Source: Oscillospiraceae bacterium | GTDB lineage: Bacteria; Bacillota; Clostridia; Oscillospirales; Oscillospiraceae | Assembly (NCBI GenBank): GCA_031260745.1 | Contig: JAISKY010000137.1 | Location: 1-6,088 of the forward strand | DNA length: 6,088 nt | Direction of reading: 5' to 3' | Shown: positions 1 to 6,080 of the stretch, piece after piece | Layout of the letters: the number at the start of each line of letters is the position of its first letter | Numbering within the stretch: the first letter of the stretch is position 1 | Notes under the pieces: model-generated | What the model saw: the letters and a program-made list of their open reading frames with translations, nothing else | What the model was told of the DNA's origin: nothing | Databases searched by the model: none | Translations under genes and position numbers: made by a program

Positions 1-2352
1 CGTATTTTCCTCGACGCGGTACGTTACCCTCGCGACGCACAGTACGCGACCGCGCTCGTTGAACAACTCAACGATGTCGCCGTCCTTAATGCCTTTTTCA
101 ACGGCTTTAGTCGGGTGAATACGCGCGATTAGGTACGGATTACCCTGTATATATTTGCGGTTTTCGGGAATCTCCCAAATCCACGGAGTGGAGCTGTTAT
201 GCTGAGTGTGATAGTCAAATCTCGGGTGAGGGCTGATAAGGTGGTACGGATATTTATTTGCCTTAACCGAATGATGCCCCTCCCAACTGGGCTTGTAACT
301 CGCAATCGGAGTTCTGACTTCATCGTCGGGCGCGTAGTAGAGCATACTTTCCGATACAAACTCAAATTTACCTGTGAACGTACCTAGTTTGCCCTCCTCC
401 TGGAACGGTTTATGGTTCGGCGTATCGCACGGATAACCCTCCGCGAACCAGCGGAATCCGAAGTGACGGTCACGTTCCGTACCGGGAATACCGGCGACGT
501 AGTAGCCTTTTTGGGTGAAATCTTCCCAACTGATTTTCTCACAAAGGTCGGATTTTTCCCAGAATCGCTTACACCACGCAAGCTCGTCGCGACCCTCGGT
601 GAAGTCGTTACCCCACCCAAGACGCTCGGCAATCTGAGAGAAAATCCAGTAGTCGGAACGGCTGTCCCACAGCGGTTCGATGGCTTTGTTCTGGAATACT
701 ACGATTTGCCAGTTGTTACCCGTCTGCGAGTGCGACTGATAGCCACCGTTGCCGGAGTTACAAAGCTCGCCGATGTCGTAGCGCTCAAGATTCGTACACG
801 CGGGCAAAATAACGTCCGCGAAGCGGCTTTCGCCGTGGAAGTGAATATCCTGGTTTACGATAAACTCAAGTTTCGGACTGCGGTACATCTTAACCCATTT
901 GTTGGTATCAAGCATACTTCCCATAAATGTGCCGCCGTAACGGTAGAACATGTGAACTTCACTGCAACCGGGTTCGGGATAAACGTGTTCGGTAAACTCA
1001 AGGTCAATACCGCCGCCGCAGAAGCCCTCGCCGTACCACTCGTAGTGTCCGTCGAGAATAGCGTCAGGCAGATTCGGACGGTACAACTTTTGCGTAACGC
1101 TGTTAACCGCCGTCTTATCGGCAATCGGCTGATTCGCGATTTGCGAAAGCGGGTCTGAATATCCGCCGAACCAGAAATTGTAATCCATCGGCGCGCCTGT
1201 AGTGCCTACCCAGATATTCTGACCGGGCTTGCCCATTCCCTGCATCGCGAACAACTGAACCATAAGACGCGCGAACTCGGTACCGTTCGCCGTGCGGCAA
1301 ACTCCGCCGAAGCCTCCGCGCAGTCCGCTTCCGCCCATCGTTTTGGTCGTACCCCAACGACGCGCCAACGCCTTAATGTCGGCGGCGGGGATTCCGGTTT
1401 CGCTTTCAGCCCATTTAGGGGATTTGGGGAGCTTATCGACGCCCTTGCCGAGTATATAGTCAGCCCACTCGTCAAAACGGTGAGCGTGTTTCGCGATATA
1501 TTCCTTGTCGTACAAGCCCTCGGTCAGCCACACGTGAGCTATACCTTCCGCAAGCGCGGCGTCGGTGCCGGGGCGCGGAGCGAACCACTTGTCCGCCTGC
1601 TTTACGCTGGAGAAGTTGTTGAACGGGTCGATATAGATGAACTGTACGCCCATATCGTCGAGCCAATGCCGCCACATTGTGGACTCGTTCGCCGCGTAAC
1701 CGCCGCGGGTTGAGTCCGGGTCGTGCGACCACATTACCATCGTTTCGACGTTCTGCATCGCGTCCTCTAAGAGGTCAAACGCTTCCGTGCCGCCTAGACG
1801 CCAATAGTAGCCGTACGTGTGCGGAGCGCCCCAAGTGAAGCCCTCCCAACTGTCAGGGTTGTCCTTAACCTCGGTATAGCCTAACATACGGAAAAATCTC
1901 GCGAACGCGCTCAACTTATAGCCGAGTAAGCCCCAACTGTGGTGGGAGCTTGTAATCGCGGCGACGGATTCTTTGCCGTACGTACCCTGAATACGCTTAA
2001 CCTCGCGCGCGACAAGGTCTAACGCTTCGTCCCACGTAGCGCGGCGCTAGCCGCTTTTACCGCGGTTATCCGCGTTGCGGTTCTTACCGTCCGGAGTTTC
2101 AACAAAATCCTCGCGAATCATCGGGTAACGGATACGGTCGTAGGAATACGCTCGGTTTTTCTCCGTAAGCGCGATGAACGCGGTCGTCATTTTGCGGTAT
2201 GGGCTGTAGCTTTTACCGCGAGCTTCGATAACCCACGGTTGCGGGTCGTCCTTGTCAAAAATAATCGGGCGTACGCGGCGGATAACTCCGTCCTCTGTGT
2301 GAATCGCTATCGGACCGCCGACACATACGCTGTGGGTTACTCTCTCTGCCAT
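1..2352 (-). CDS. Pyrogallol-phloroglucinol transhydroxylase-like molybdoenzyme, large subunit; 3'-partial, in-frame TAG at codon 102
   Basis: This is a DMSO-reductase-family bis-MGD molybdenum enzyme. The closest family I recognise is the large subunit of pyrogallol-phloroglucinol transhydroxylase, a cytoplasmic enzyme that moves a hydroxyl between trihydroxybenzenes without net redox change. The N-terminus lacks the Cys motif for a 4Fe-4S cluster and lacks a Tat signal, as in that subunit. Using Pelobacter numbering from memory, the active-site residues are present: His144 (here H137 in SSHHSWG), Asp174, the Mo ligand Ser175 and Trp176 (here D167-S168-W169 in DNPDSWEG), and Tyr404 (here Y398 in FGGY). 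LPACTNLERYD and the C-terminal MGD-binding fold (SPHPRFDYHTQ) are also visible. The start is the ATG at 2352, five bases after GGAGG; a TTG four codons upstream lies inside the ribosome site and was rejected. 784 codons are visible against about 875 expected, so the C-terminus lies beyond the left edge. Codon 102 is TAG, but no other stop interrupts the frame. The substrate could instead be another phenol or catechol. Confidence 0.85.
2047..2049 (-). other. In-frame amber (TAG) codon inside the molybdoenzyme gene
   Basis: On the minus strand the codons read AAA AGC GGC TAG CGC CGC GCT ACG TGG GAC, i.e. KSG-stop-RRATWDEALD. The homologous stretch of the Pelobacter enzyme, as I recall it, is SDYERISWDEA, so the stop falls where Tyr stands. 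TAC or TAT differs from TAG by one base. No frameshift is involved. Taken literally, the gene encodes a 101-residue fragment without any active-site residue. A remnant starting at a downstream ATG, such as M156, would lose the His137 region. Confidence 0.95.
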
Positions 2353-2357
2353 ATTTC

Positions 2358-2362
2358 CCTCC
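2358..2362 (-). promoter_or_regulatory. Ribosome binding site of the molybdoenzyme gene
   Basis: GGAGG (within TTTGGAGGGAAAT) lies five bases before the ATG at 2352. It fixes that ATG as the start and rules out the upstream TTG, which overlaps the site itself. Confidence 0.85.
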
Positions 2363-2377
2363 AAATTTCAAATGATA

Positions 2378-2450
2378 AATTATAAATTAACTAAATTGGG
2401 TAATCTACGCGTTTTTATGAGCATTAACTTGTTCGCGGTAATTTATAATT
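2378..2450. repeat. 12-bp inverted repeat in the AT-rich leader of the molybdoenzyme gene
   Basis: AATTATAAATTA at 2378-2389 and its exact reverse complement TAATTTATAATT at 2439-2450 enclose a 49-bp less AT-rich centre. Everything lies in the 123-bp spacer between the upstream gene and the molybdoenzyme start. A TATAAT on the minus strand (2384 to 2379) sits in the proximal arm and could be a -10 box, but no good -35 box is seen 17 bp upstream. The arms could be operator half-sites, a small palindromic element, or simply the result of low sequence complexity. There is no T-run or GC-rich stem, so it is not a factor-independent terminator. Confidence 0.5.
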
Positions 2451-2475
2451 ATTAACTTATAATTTTTAATTTCCG

Positions 2476-2949
2476 TTACGCCGCTTTCAAACTTTTTGCG
2501 AGTTCGCTTGTCGGGTGGATTTTAACCATTTTCCCGGTCATATTTCCCTTGTCGTCAACCTCGAAACAGCGGAGATTGTAGACCTCCGAAAGCACGACCT
2601 TGTATTTTTTGCCCTCCGGAGTGGCGTACACGCTGTTAACTTTGAAAAAGTGCTGTACCGCGTACTTGCCGTCTGTCGCGGCTTCGGGCTGAACCTGTCC
2701 TGACGGCTTAACCCAAGTCGGCTGGGAGCCGTATTTCTCGTAGCGCGTTTCGCCGGTGGATTTCCAGTCGGAATGCTTGTCCAAAATCGCCGAAATAGCG
2801 GCTAAATCTTCAGACAAAGGCGCTCCGTAGCCGCCTAAAGCCTCGTACCAAATCTGTATCGGACAGATTATGTCGGCGGGGAATTTTTTCAGCCATTGAA
2901 GCACGACCGTTTCAAGCCCGACGGTGTTACCGGTGTCAAATCGTTGCAT
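2476..2949 (-). CDS. Hypothetical protein, 157 aa, upstream of the molybdoenzyme
   Basis: I do not recognise this protein. The start is the ATG at 2949 (MQRFDTGN), six bases after a strong AAGGAGG; an ATG eight codons upstream lies before that site and is unlikely to be used. The protein is soluble, with no signal peptide or membrane segment, and has only two Cys (in IICPIQIW and LRCFEV), so it is not the Fe-S small subunit of transhydroxylase. Residues of roughly 10-75 look like a compact helical domain ending in RYEKYGSQPTWVKP. That pattern faintly recalls the C-terminal helical region of phage or plasmid VirE-type proteins, which is too weak for a call. Residues 80-157 are predicted to be richer in strands and end in a basic helix. 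It reads in the same direction as the molybdoenzyme, 123 bp ahead of it, so co-expression is plausible. The stop is TAA. Confidence 0.75.
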   Translation of the reverse strand: MQRFDTGNTVGLETVVLQWLKKFPADIICPIQIWYEALGGYGAPLSEDLAAISAILDKHSDWKSTGETRYEKYGSQPTWVKPSGQVQPEAATDGKYAVQHFFKVNSVYATPEGKKYKVVLSEVYNLRCFEVDDKGNMTGKMVKIHPTSELAKSLKAA

Positions 2950-2955
2950 TGTTGT

Positions 2956-2962
2956 CCTCCTT
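2956..2962 (-). promoter_or_regulatory. Strong ribosome binding site deciding the 2949 start
   Basis: AAGGAGG lies six bases upstream of the ATG at 2949. It is the best Shine-Dalgarno sequence in the window and shows that translation begins at MQRFDTGN rather than at the ATG at 2973. Confidence 0.9.
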
Positions 2963-3015
2963 GATGTTTTCAATGAAAAATTAAAATGAAAAGTGAAAAT
3001 TTAATTTACGAGTTA

Positions 3016-3035
3016 ATTTGCCGCTATTTGCCGCT
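3016..3035 (-). repeat. Tandem pair of the 10-bp word AGCGGCAAAT
   Basis: Two exact, directly abutting copies (minus strand AGCGGCAAAT, plus strand ATTTGCCGCT) lie just after the stop codon of the membrane-protein gene. Their 10-bp phase would put both on the same face of the helix. A third exact copy lies at 3902-3911 inside the promoter of the 3881 gene, and TATTTGCCGCTTT (13 bp) is identical at 3025-3037 and 3901-3913. A regulator site is possible; a chance or small dispersed repeat is the alternative. Confidence 0.6.
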
Positions 3036-3037
3036 TT

Positions 3038-3472
3038 TTATGATTTAGCGGCGTGATTGTAAAAATGCTCCTGTACGTTTTTGTTAAACGCGAGAACAGC
3101 GGCTGACGCCGCGAACGCTCCGGAAATCAATAGCATAATCAGAAAGAAAAGCCACACTTTACCGACCGCCGTATCTCCGGCTTCTTCCATAGCGACAGTG
3201 ACCTCTCCGACGGTGTCCGCCGTAATCCACAACGCTTGAGCGCATCCGAAGCCACCGCGCGCAATGCTAAACACTCTCGCCCAACTATAACCGATAATCG
3301 TTAACACACATATAACGACCGTCAGCGCAAGTTGAAGAAAAGAGTTGAGCATAAACGCCTGTACCGCGGAGGCAATCAGCGTAGGCGCCATAACGACGCA
3401 CGTAATCACAAACCCCCGTCGTGAGGACTTTTCCTCTCTGATACGAATTGCGTCTATCGGATTGTCATTCAT
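3038..3472 (-). CDS. Hypothetical small integral membrane protein, 144 aa
   Basis: I do not recognise this family. The start is the ATG at 3472 (MNDNPIDA), with AAGG eight bases upstream; the longer frame from 3526 would run deep into the preceding gene. A short charged N-terminus (RIREEKSSRR, residues 10-19) precedes hydrophobic segments at about 20-41 and 44-64. A Gly-rich loop (ARGGFGCAQ) and an acidic amphipathic stretch (ADTVGEVTVAMEEAGD) follow, then a third membrane segment at about 106-128 and a short polar tail. Positive charges before the first segment suggest a cytoplasmic N-terminus. The gene overlaps the end of the upstream gene by 8 nt (ATGAATGA), so translational coupling is likely and the two products probably act together. 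No catalytic or transporter motif is visible. The stop is TAA. Confidence 0.8.
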   Translation of the reverse strand: MNDNPIDAIRIREEKSSRRGFVITCVVMAPTLIASAVQAFMLNSFLQLALTVVICVLTIIGYSWARVFSIARGGFGCAQALWITADTVGEVTVAMEEAGDTAVGKVWLFFLIMLLISGAFAASAAVLAFNKNVQEHFYNHAAKS

Positions 3473-3881
3473 CTTCGGAACCTTCATCTCCGTCGTCCTC
3501 AAGTTCGTTGGGCGGAGTAAAATCAACGGTTTCGTCCAAGTCGCGGTCGTCGCCGGGGAACTCGGTGAGAATCGCTTCCTCCGCGCTTGCCATAACGTGG
3601 TAGATGTTCATTGTTTTCTCGTCAAACGCGACTTCAACGGCAAGGTCGGAAAGTTGAGCGAAGTTTTTTACAATCGCCGCGTACTTCTCGTTATCCTCAA
3701 AGCGTTTAGTGCCGCCGTTCGGAGCGCCGATTGTGTGCAAGAACATCTGGTACTCGCCCTTACGCAAAATAACGTACATAAAGTCGTTCTTGCTTTTAAC
3801 CGCGATAAGATTGCCCGCTCTAAGCGAGTCAAGCATTTTTACGCCGTCTTTTGGCAGTAACGATAAACTTAACTGTTCCAT
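3465..3881 (-). CDS. Hypothetical acidic cytoplasmic protein, 138 aa
   Basis: I do not recognise this protein. Residues 1-106 look like a small mixed alpha/beta domain (AGNLIAVKSKNDFMYVILRKGEYQ, shown here only as residues 22-45, then IVKNFAQLSDLAVEVAFDE). Residues 107-138 form a probably disordered tail with 16 Asp or Glu of 32 residues and one Arg. There are no Cys or Trp residues, no signal peptide and no membrane segment. I chose the ATG at 3881. It has no Shine-Dalgarno sequence, but a near-consensus promoter ends eight bases before it, so the transcript should begin at or within a few bases of the ATG. Met16 (ATG at 3836) is the alternative start and also lacks a convincing ribosome site. 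The TGA stop overlaps the start region of the membrane-protein gene. Such acidic tails often bind basic partners or metal, but no function is assigned. Confidence 0.75.
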   Translation of the reverse strand: MEQLSLSLLPKDGVKMLDSLRAGNLIAVKSKNDFMYVILRKGEYQMFLHTIGAPNGGTKRFEDNEKYAAIVKNFAQLSDLAVEVAFDEKTMNIYHVMASAEEAILTEFPGDDRDLDETVDFTPPNELEDDGDEGSEDE

Positions 3882-3889
3882 ATTACTAT

Positions 3890-3918
3890 ATTTTACGTGT
3901 TATTTGCCGCTTTGTCAA
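3890..3918 (-). promoter_or_regulatory. Near-consensus sigma-70-type promoter, probably giving a leaderless mRNA
   Basis: On the minus strand a perfect -35 box TTGACA (3918-3913) is followed by exactly 17 bp and a -10 box TAAAAT (3895-3890, five of six consensus bases). Only eight bases (ATAGTAAT) separate the -10 box from the ATG at 3881, so initiation about seven bases downstream would fall nearly on the start codon. The spacer contains AAAGCGGCAAATA, shared with the repeat at 3025-3037. The promoter separates the acidic- and membrane-protein pair from the RACo operon upstream. Confidence 0.8.
3902..3911 (-). repeat. Third copy of AGCGGCAAAT, inside the promoter spacer
   Basis: This is an exact match to the tandem copies at 3016-3035, placed between the -35 and -10 boxes. 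A protein bound here would block RNA polymerase, so it is a candidate operator. That role is inferred from position only. Confidence 0.5.
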
Positions 3919-3968
3919 GTAATTTTATAAAAAAACACGGATAACAGTCCAAAATTGAGAATTATATA

Positions 3969-5468
3969 CTACTCAAACGGCAGATTATCCATAAAAACGT
4001 CGTTAAAGGCGGGATTCGCGGCGAGTTCCAGATAGTCAACGTGTTCCGCGAGCCTCGCGGCGTGAGCAAACTCGTCTTTGTTTATCGCGGCGAGTTTCGC
4101 GCCTTGTCCGGCGGCGTTGCCGATTGCCTCAACTCTGTCCAGCAACGCTTTGGGAATCAGTCCGATTCCGCACGCGCTTGACGGACGCATATAACTGCCG
4201 AACGCTCCGGCTATCATTACGTGCTTTATGTCGTCCACCTCAACGCCAATCCGCATACGCATCATATCAATTCCCGCCGCCATCGCGCCCTTGGCAAGCT
4301 GAAGCTCGCGCACGTCCTTAGCGGTAATCGAAATGTCGTCAACGAGTGTGAAGCTGTTTCCGGTCATCAGTTTGCCGCCCTCGTCAACAAGTCCGGTACG
4401 GACAAGCTCCGAAACCAGGTCAATCAAGCCGGAACCGCAAATCCCGATTGGCTTACCGCCGCCGATTACGTTGTATTTGACCGTTACGCTGTCCGGTTCG
4501 CCGAGTAACTCAACGTGGTCAATCGCGCCTTCGGCGCCGCGCATTCCGCAGCTTATCAGCGCGCCCTCGAACGCCGGTCCGGCGGCGGTAGAACACGCCA
4601 CCAGGTGATTCTTATTGCCCAATACCATCTCACCGTTCGTGCCAATGTCGATAAGCAGAGTAAGCTCGTCCGCCGTATCCATTGACGCGGCAAGCGACGC
4701 TCCGACCGTGTCGGCTCCGACAAAACCAGCAATATTCGGAAGCATAAGCAGCTTCGCGCCGGGACAGACGTCAGCGAACCCGTAATCTCCGGCTTTCAGC
4801 GTCAAAGGTTCCGTTACCTTAGCGTGGTACGGAGCGAACGCGAGAGTTTCCGTAGTAAGCCCCAAAAACAAATGGTGCATTGTCGTATTGCCCACGATTG
4901 TAATCAAGGCAATATTATCCGCGCTGACTTTGGCTTTTTTGCAGCTTTCAAGCGCGAGTGAAACTAACGCCGCCCGAATATCTCCGGTTAAAGCGTCTAC
5001 TCCGTTTTCAAGCGCGTACTTGATACGCATAATAACGTCGCCGCCGTATTTCGTCTGAGGGTTAAGCAAACTTGACGTTGAAAGCTCCGCTCCGGTTTTA
5101 AGGTCGATTAGATACGACGCGACGGTAGTTGTTCCGATGTCATACGCCATCGCGAGTTTGCCCGTTAAATCGCCCTCTGCGTCCGGGTTGAGTTCTACGT
5201 TACGGGTAATACCGCCAAGTAAAATCCGGTGCCCTACGGCTTCGTGCGACATCGTGACGACGCAGTCTTCGGCCGGCTCGGTCTGACAGGCGAGAACCTC
5301 GCGCTCCCCCTCAGAGTCTGCGAGTTTTACAAGACACTTCTCGCAAACTCCGCGTCCGCCGCAGGGCGCGTCCATCTCTACTCCGGCGGCGATAGCCGCC
5401 TGCATTACCGTCGTGCCGAGTTCCGCCTTTATCGTGATTTCCGACGGTAGAAAAGTTAATTTGAACAT
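3969..5468 (-). CDS. RACo-type reductive activator of corrinoid proteins ([2Fe-2S] ferredoxin domain plus ASKHA ATPase)
   Basis: This family uses ATP to drive one-electron reduction of inactive Co(II) corrinoid proteins back to Co(I) in anaerobic methyl-transfer systems such as O-demethylases, amine methyltransferases and the acetyl-CoA pathway. It is cytoplasmic. Residues 1-75 form a plant-type ferredoxin domain with Cys36, Cys42, Cys45 and Cys61 (APCGGRGVCEKC ... ACQ). The ASKHA part follows: DIGTTTVA at 110-117, GNTTMHHLFLG at 193-203, DIGTNGEM at 274-281, CSTAAGPAFEG near 292-302, ICGSGLID at 343-350, and AGAFGSYM near the C-terminus. At 499 residues it is shorter than classical RACo (over 600), mainly because the linker between the ferredoxin and ATPase parts is short. 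The ATG at 5468 follows GAGGT by 10 bases, and the gene begins 16 nt after the DUF2284 gene, so the two form an operon. It ends in TAG at the usual C-terminal position. Its corrinoid partner is not in the window. Confidence 0.9.
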   Translation of the reverse strand: MFKLTFLPSEITIKAELGTTVMQAAIAAGVEMDAPCGGRGVCEKCLVKLADSEGEREVLACQTEPAEDCVVTMSHEAVGHRILLGGITRNVELNPDAEGDLTGKLAMAYDIGTTTVASYLIDLKTGAELSTSSLLNPQTKYGGDVIMRIKYALENGVDALTGDIRAALVSLALESCKKAKVSADNIALITIVGNTTMHHLFLGLTTETLAFAPYHAKVTEPLTLKAGDYGFADVCPGAKLLMLPNIAGFVGADTVGASLAASMDTADELTLLIDIGTNGEMVLGNKNHLVACSTAAGPAFEGALISCGMRGAEGAIDHVELLGEPDSVTVKYNVIGGGKPIGICGSGLIDLVSELVRTGLVDEGGKLMTGNSFTLVDDISITAKDVRELQLAKGAMAAGIDMMRMRIGVEVDDIKHVMIAGAFGSYMRPSSACGIGLIPKALLDRVEAIGNAAGQGAKLAAINKDEFAHAARLAEHVDYLELAANPAFNDVFMDNLPFE

Positions 5469-5484
5469 ATTATAATTTACCTCG

Positions 5485-6021
5485 TTATCTGAACAAATAG
5501 CAGCTTACGTAAGTAATAGTGCCTTTGCCGTAATAATACGGTACGTTGTTATCTTTGCAGACTTCGGCGATTAGCATACCGTAAGCCTCCATAGAGCTGG
5601 TCTGCTCGTCGGGAAAACGGCAGGGTTCGTCCGGATATGTGCATTTCGCACAGCGTCCGCACCCGCCCGCGCATAACGCGAGCAATTCATCACCCTTAAA
5701 CGAGTCCCGCAGGAACTTGTAGAAAACTTTAAGATTTTCGCCGTGAACCCGTCCGGCTTCCATCATACCCTCGCCGTCAAGCTCGTCCTCAAGCTGTCCG
5801 GTAGTTTGCACGATAACGCCGCGGGGATAGCTTAACACGCGCTCCGAACACTGCTCAATAGACCCGCACGCCGGAGGGCAAATCCAAGTGGTGTTGTACG
5901 CCTTGCAAGCCTCGCACATATCGCGGACCTGGGTTTTACAGTCAATGGATTCGGGTTTAAGCGGGACCGCCGCGGTAAAACCGTGTTCCAGCGCCGATGA
6001 GATTATGTTCTCGGTAGTCAT
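5485..6021 (-). CDS. DUF2284 family Cys-rich metal-binding protein
   Basis: The 178-residue protein matches the DUF2284 family of predicted metal-binding proteins, whose biochemical role is not established to my knowledge; members are often found near corrinoid methyltransferase genes. An N-terminal cluster has Cys28, Cys36, Cys39, Cys48, Cys52 and Cys58, with the CPPAC motif at 48-52. A second, ferredoxin-like cluster has Cys117, Cys121, Cys124, Cys127 and Cys134 (GGCGRCAKCTYPDEPCRFP). The hallmark C-terminus SMEAYGM ... YYYGKGTITYVSCYLF is intact. The number and spacing of Cys residues suggest one or two Fe-S clusters. It is the first gene of the operon with the RACo-like activator, so an electron-transfer or assembly role in corrinoid reactivation is a reasonable inference. 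The ATG at 6021 follows AGGCGGT, a near-consensus ribosome site. The stop is TAA. Confidence 0.88.
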   Translation of the reverse strand: MTTENIISSALEHGFTAAVPLKPESIDCKTQVRDMCEACKAYNTTWICPPACGSIEQCSERVLSYPRGVIVQTTGQLEDELDGEGMMEAGRVHGENLKVFYKFLRDSFKGDELLALCAGGCGRCAKCTYPDEPCRFPDEQTSSMEAYGMLIAEVCKDNNVPYYYGKGTITYVSCYLFR

Positions 6022-6041
6022 TGTTTACGCACCGCCTTTAC

Positions 6042-6080
6042 AATACAAAATTAACAATATATTTGTACAATATTATACAA
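6042..6080 (-). promoter_or_regulatory. Candidate promoter and operator region of the DUF2284-RACo operon
   Basis: On the minus strand TTGTATAATATTGTACAA (6080-6063) is an 18-bp inverted repeat with 16 of 18 positions symmetrical. It contains a perfect TATAAT (6078-6073) whose -35 box would lie beyond the window edge. A second possible promoter is TTGTAC (6070-6065), 17 bp, TGTATT (6047-6042), with four of six matches in each box. On the plus strand ACAATA recurs at 6040, 6054, 6067 and 6077. A repressor palindrome over the promoter is plausible, but the AT-rich base composition makes chance symmetry quite possible. Confidence 0.4.

Noticed and set aside
412..1158. Long open frame (248 codons) on the plus strand
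   Set aside because: It lies codon-on-codon opposite the molybdoenzyme frame, so its openness comes from the scarcity of TTA, CTA and TCA complements there. It has no ribosome site and no recognisable motifs.
2047..2352. Treating the first 101 codons of the molybdoenzyme as a separate small gene
   Set aside because: The residues match the N-terminal part of the transhydroxylase large subunit and the homology continues in the same frame straight after the TAG.
2353..2364. Upstream TTG start adding four residues to the molybdoenzyme
   Set aside because: The TTG overlaps the GGAGG ribosome site that correctly serves the ATG at 2352.
2365..3037. CRISPR array or tRNA in the AT-rich spacers
   Set aside because: There are no regularly spaced direct repeats with unique spacers and no cloverleaf or CCA-end pattern. 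The repeats seen are only 10-12 bp.
3030..3053. GCCGCT ... AGCGGC hairpin around the stop codon of the membrane-protein gene
   Set aside because: It has a 6-bp stem with an 11-base loop and no following T-run on the minus strand. The right arm is coding sequence (Ala codons), so a terminator call is not supported.
3473..3526. Longer N-terminus for the membrane protein from the ATG at 3526
   Set aside because: It would overlap the acidic-tail gene by over 60 bases and add a non-conserved-looking basic leader. The ATG at 3472 has its own AAGG site and the typical short overlap of coupled genes.
3931..3952. Possible terminator after the RACo-like gene (GGA ... TCC followed by seven T on the minus strand)
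   Set aside because: The stem is only three to four base pairs with a six-base loop, too weak for a factor-independent terminator despite the T-run.
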